Source of the DNA: Nitrospirota bacterium
GTDB taxonomy: Bacteria; Nitrospirota; Thermodesulfovibrionia; Thermodesulfovibrionales; SM23-35
Reading direction: 5' to 3'
DNA: 64,000 bases
Assembly: GCA_040754395.1 (NCBI GenBank)
Contig: JBFMCL010000009.1
Location: forward strand, 47,658-111,657
In this document: in pieces, positions 63,853 through 64,000 of the stretch
How the letters are laid out: the number at the start of each line of letters is the position of its first letter
Numbering within the stretch: position 1 is the stretch's first letter
Notes under the pieces: generated by a model
What the model saw: only the letters and a program-made list of their open reading frames with translations
Told to the model about the DNA's origin: nothing
Database searches by the model: none
Translations under genes and position numbers: made by a program

Positions 63853-64000
63853 ATGAGGCACGGCATTCAGGGAAAGGCGATGCAGCAGAAATTCGTTCTC
63901 ATTGTAGAAGATGACGAGATGATCATGAATATGATCACCGATGCGCTTTCCAGGGATTACGCAATCCTGAGAGCCTCTTCATGTGCAGAGGCAAGAAATC
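63853..64000 (+). CDS. Response regulator receiver domain, 3' end cut by window
   Basis: The visible 49 codons include FVLIVEDDEMIMNMITDALS, the acidic pocket and first helix of a receiver domain. The gene continues past the window edge. ATG at 63853 or 63880 may be the start; GGGAAAGG lies between them. The output domain is not visible. Confidence 0.8.
   Translation, partial: MRHGIQGKAMQQKFVLIVEDDEMIMNMITDALSRDYAILRASSCAEARN

Noticed and set aside
1..64000. CRISPR arrays, complete insertion sequences, rRNA operons
   Set aside because: No regularly spaced direct repeats, transposase frames or rRNA-like sequence were seen in the window.

Overview
The window reads as an ordinary, densely coded chromosome segment of an anaerobic Gram-negative bacterium. 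My best guess is a Nitrospirota (Thermodesulfovibrionia-like) lineage, with Desulfobacterota-like bacteria as the alternative. The pointers are an ACT-domain/phenylacetate-CoA ligase/indolepyruvate:ferredoxin oxidoreductase island, a c7-type triheme cytochrome, an FmdE protein, a type-Ibeta DAHP synthase, an outer-membrane alginate-export-type porin, and many PilZ, GGDEF/EAL and HD-GYP signalling proteins. This assignment is inference from gene content; there is no rRNA in the window.

Layout. 1-4.6 kb: rightward housekeeping genes (pgeF end, tsaE, nadK, family-4 uracil-DNA glycosylase, two SurA/TPR-type periplasmic proteins). 4.7-10.8 kb: leftward transporters and stress genes (cstA, THEP1 NTPase, a YeiH-family exporter with a 51-residue membrane partner, two UspA proteins around an SRPBCC-plus-membrane-anchor protein). 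10.9-17.3 kb: fmdE, argB, a monofunctional transglycosylase, acpS, ihfA with a consensus promoter, a MerR regulator, tRNA-Pro(GGG), DedA, an EndoQ-type nuclease and coaD. 18.4-32.5 kb: an aromatic/branched amino-acid catabolic island with iorA and iorB, three phenylacetate-CoA ligases, three double-ACT proteins, livKHMGF and a porin. 32.5-38.5 kb: a HAD phosphatase, a wrecked symporter/LysR pair, an aroF-type DAHP synthase behind what looks like a phenylalanine leader-peptide attenuator, an MFS transporter and a GGDEF remnant. 38.3-46.6 kb: one long leftward operon (nadE, two tiny genes, rsmI, a response regulator, valS, a beta-solenoid-like protein, nadC, a SAP-type small protein). 46.8-58.8 kb: a membrane peptidase, a Tyr-rich lipoprotein, radical SAM, PilZ, argS, ilvE, cytochrome, galU, lon, thiL. 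58.9-64 kb: signalling and surface genes (HD-GYP, prepilin, GGDEF-EAL, PilZ, response regulator).

How it fits together. The liv transporter would bring in amino acids. Transaminases (ilvE in this window, or others) make 2-oxo acids, IorAB oxidises aryl-pyruvates to aryl-acetyl-CoA with ferredoxin reduction, and the PaaK-type ligases interconvert the CoA ester and the free acid. The ACT proteins are plausible amino-acid sensors or regulators. The opposite, biosynthetic flow into aromatic amino acids starts at the DAHP synthase, which seems to be controlled by attenuation and by its own N-terminal regulatory domain.

The observations I rate highest are (i) the Phe-rich leader peptide with two tandem terminators before the DAHP synthase, (ii) valS with no ATG/GTG/TTG start and an apparent AUU start overlapping the preceding stop codon, (iii) two divergent genes deleted into each other head to head, with a second in-frame deletion in the symporter, and (iv) an IorA that ends before its usual ferredoxin domain.
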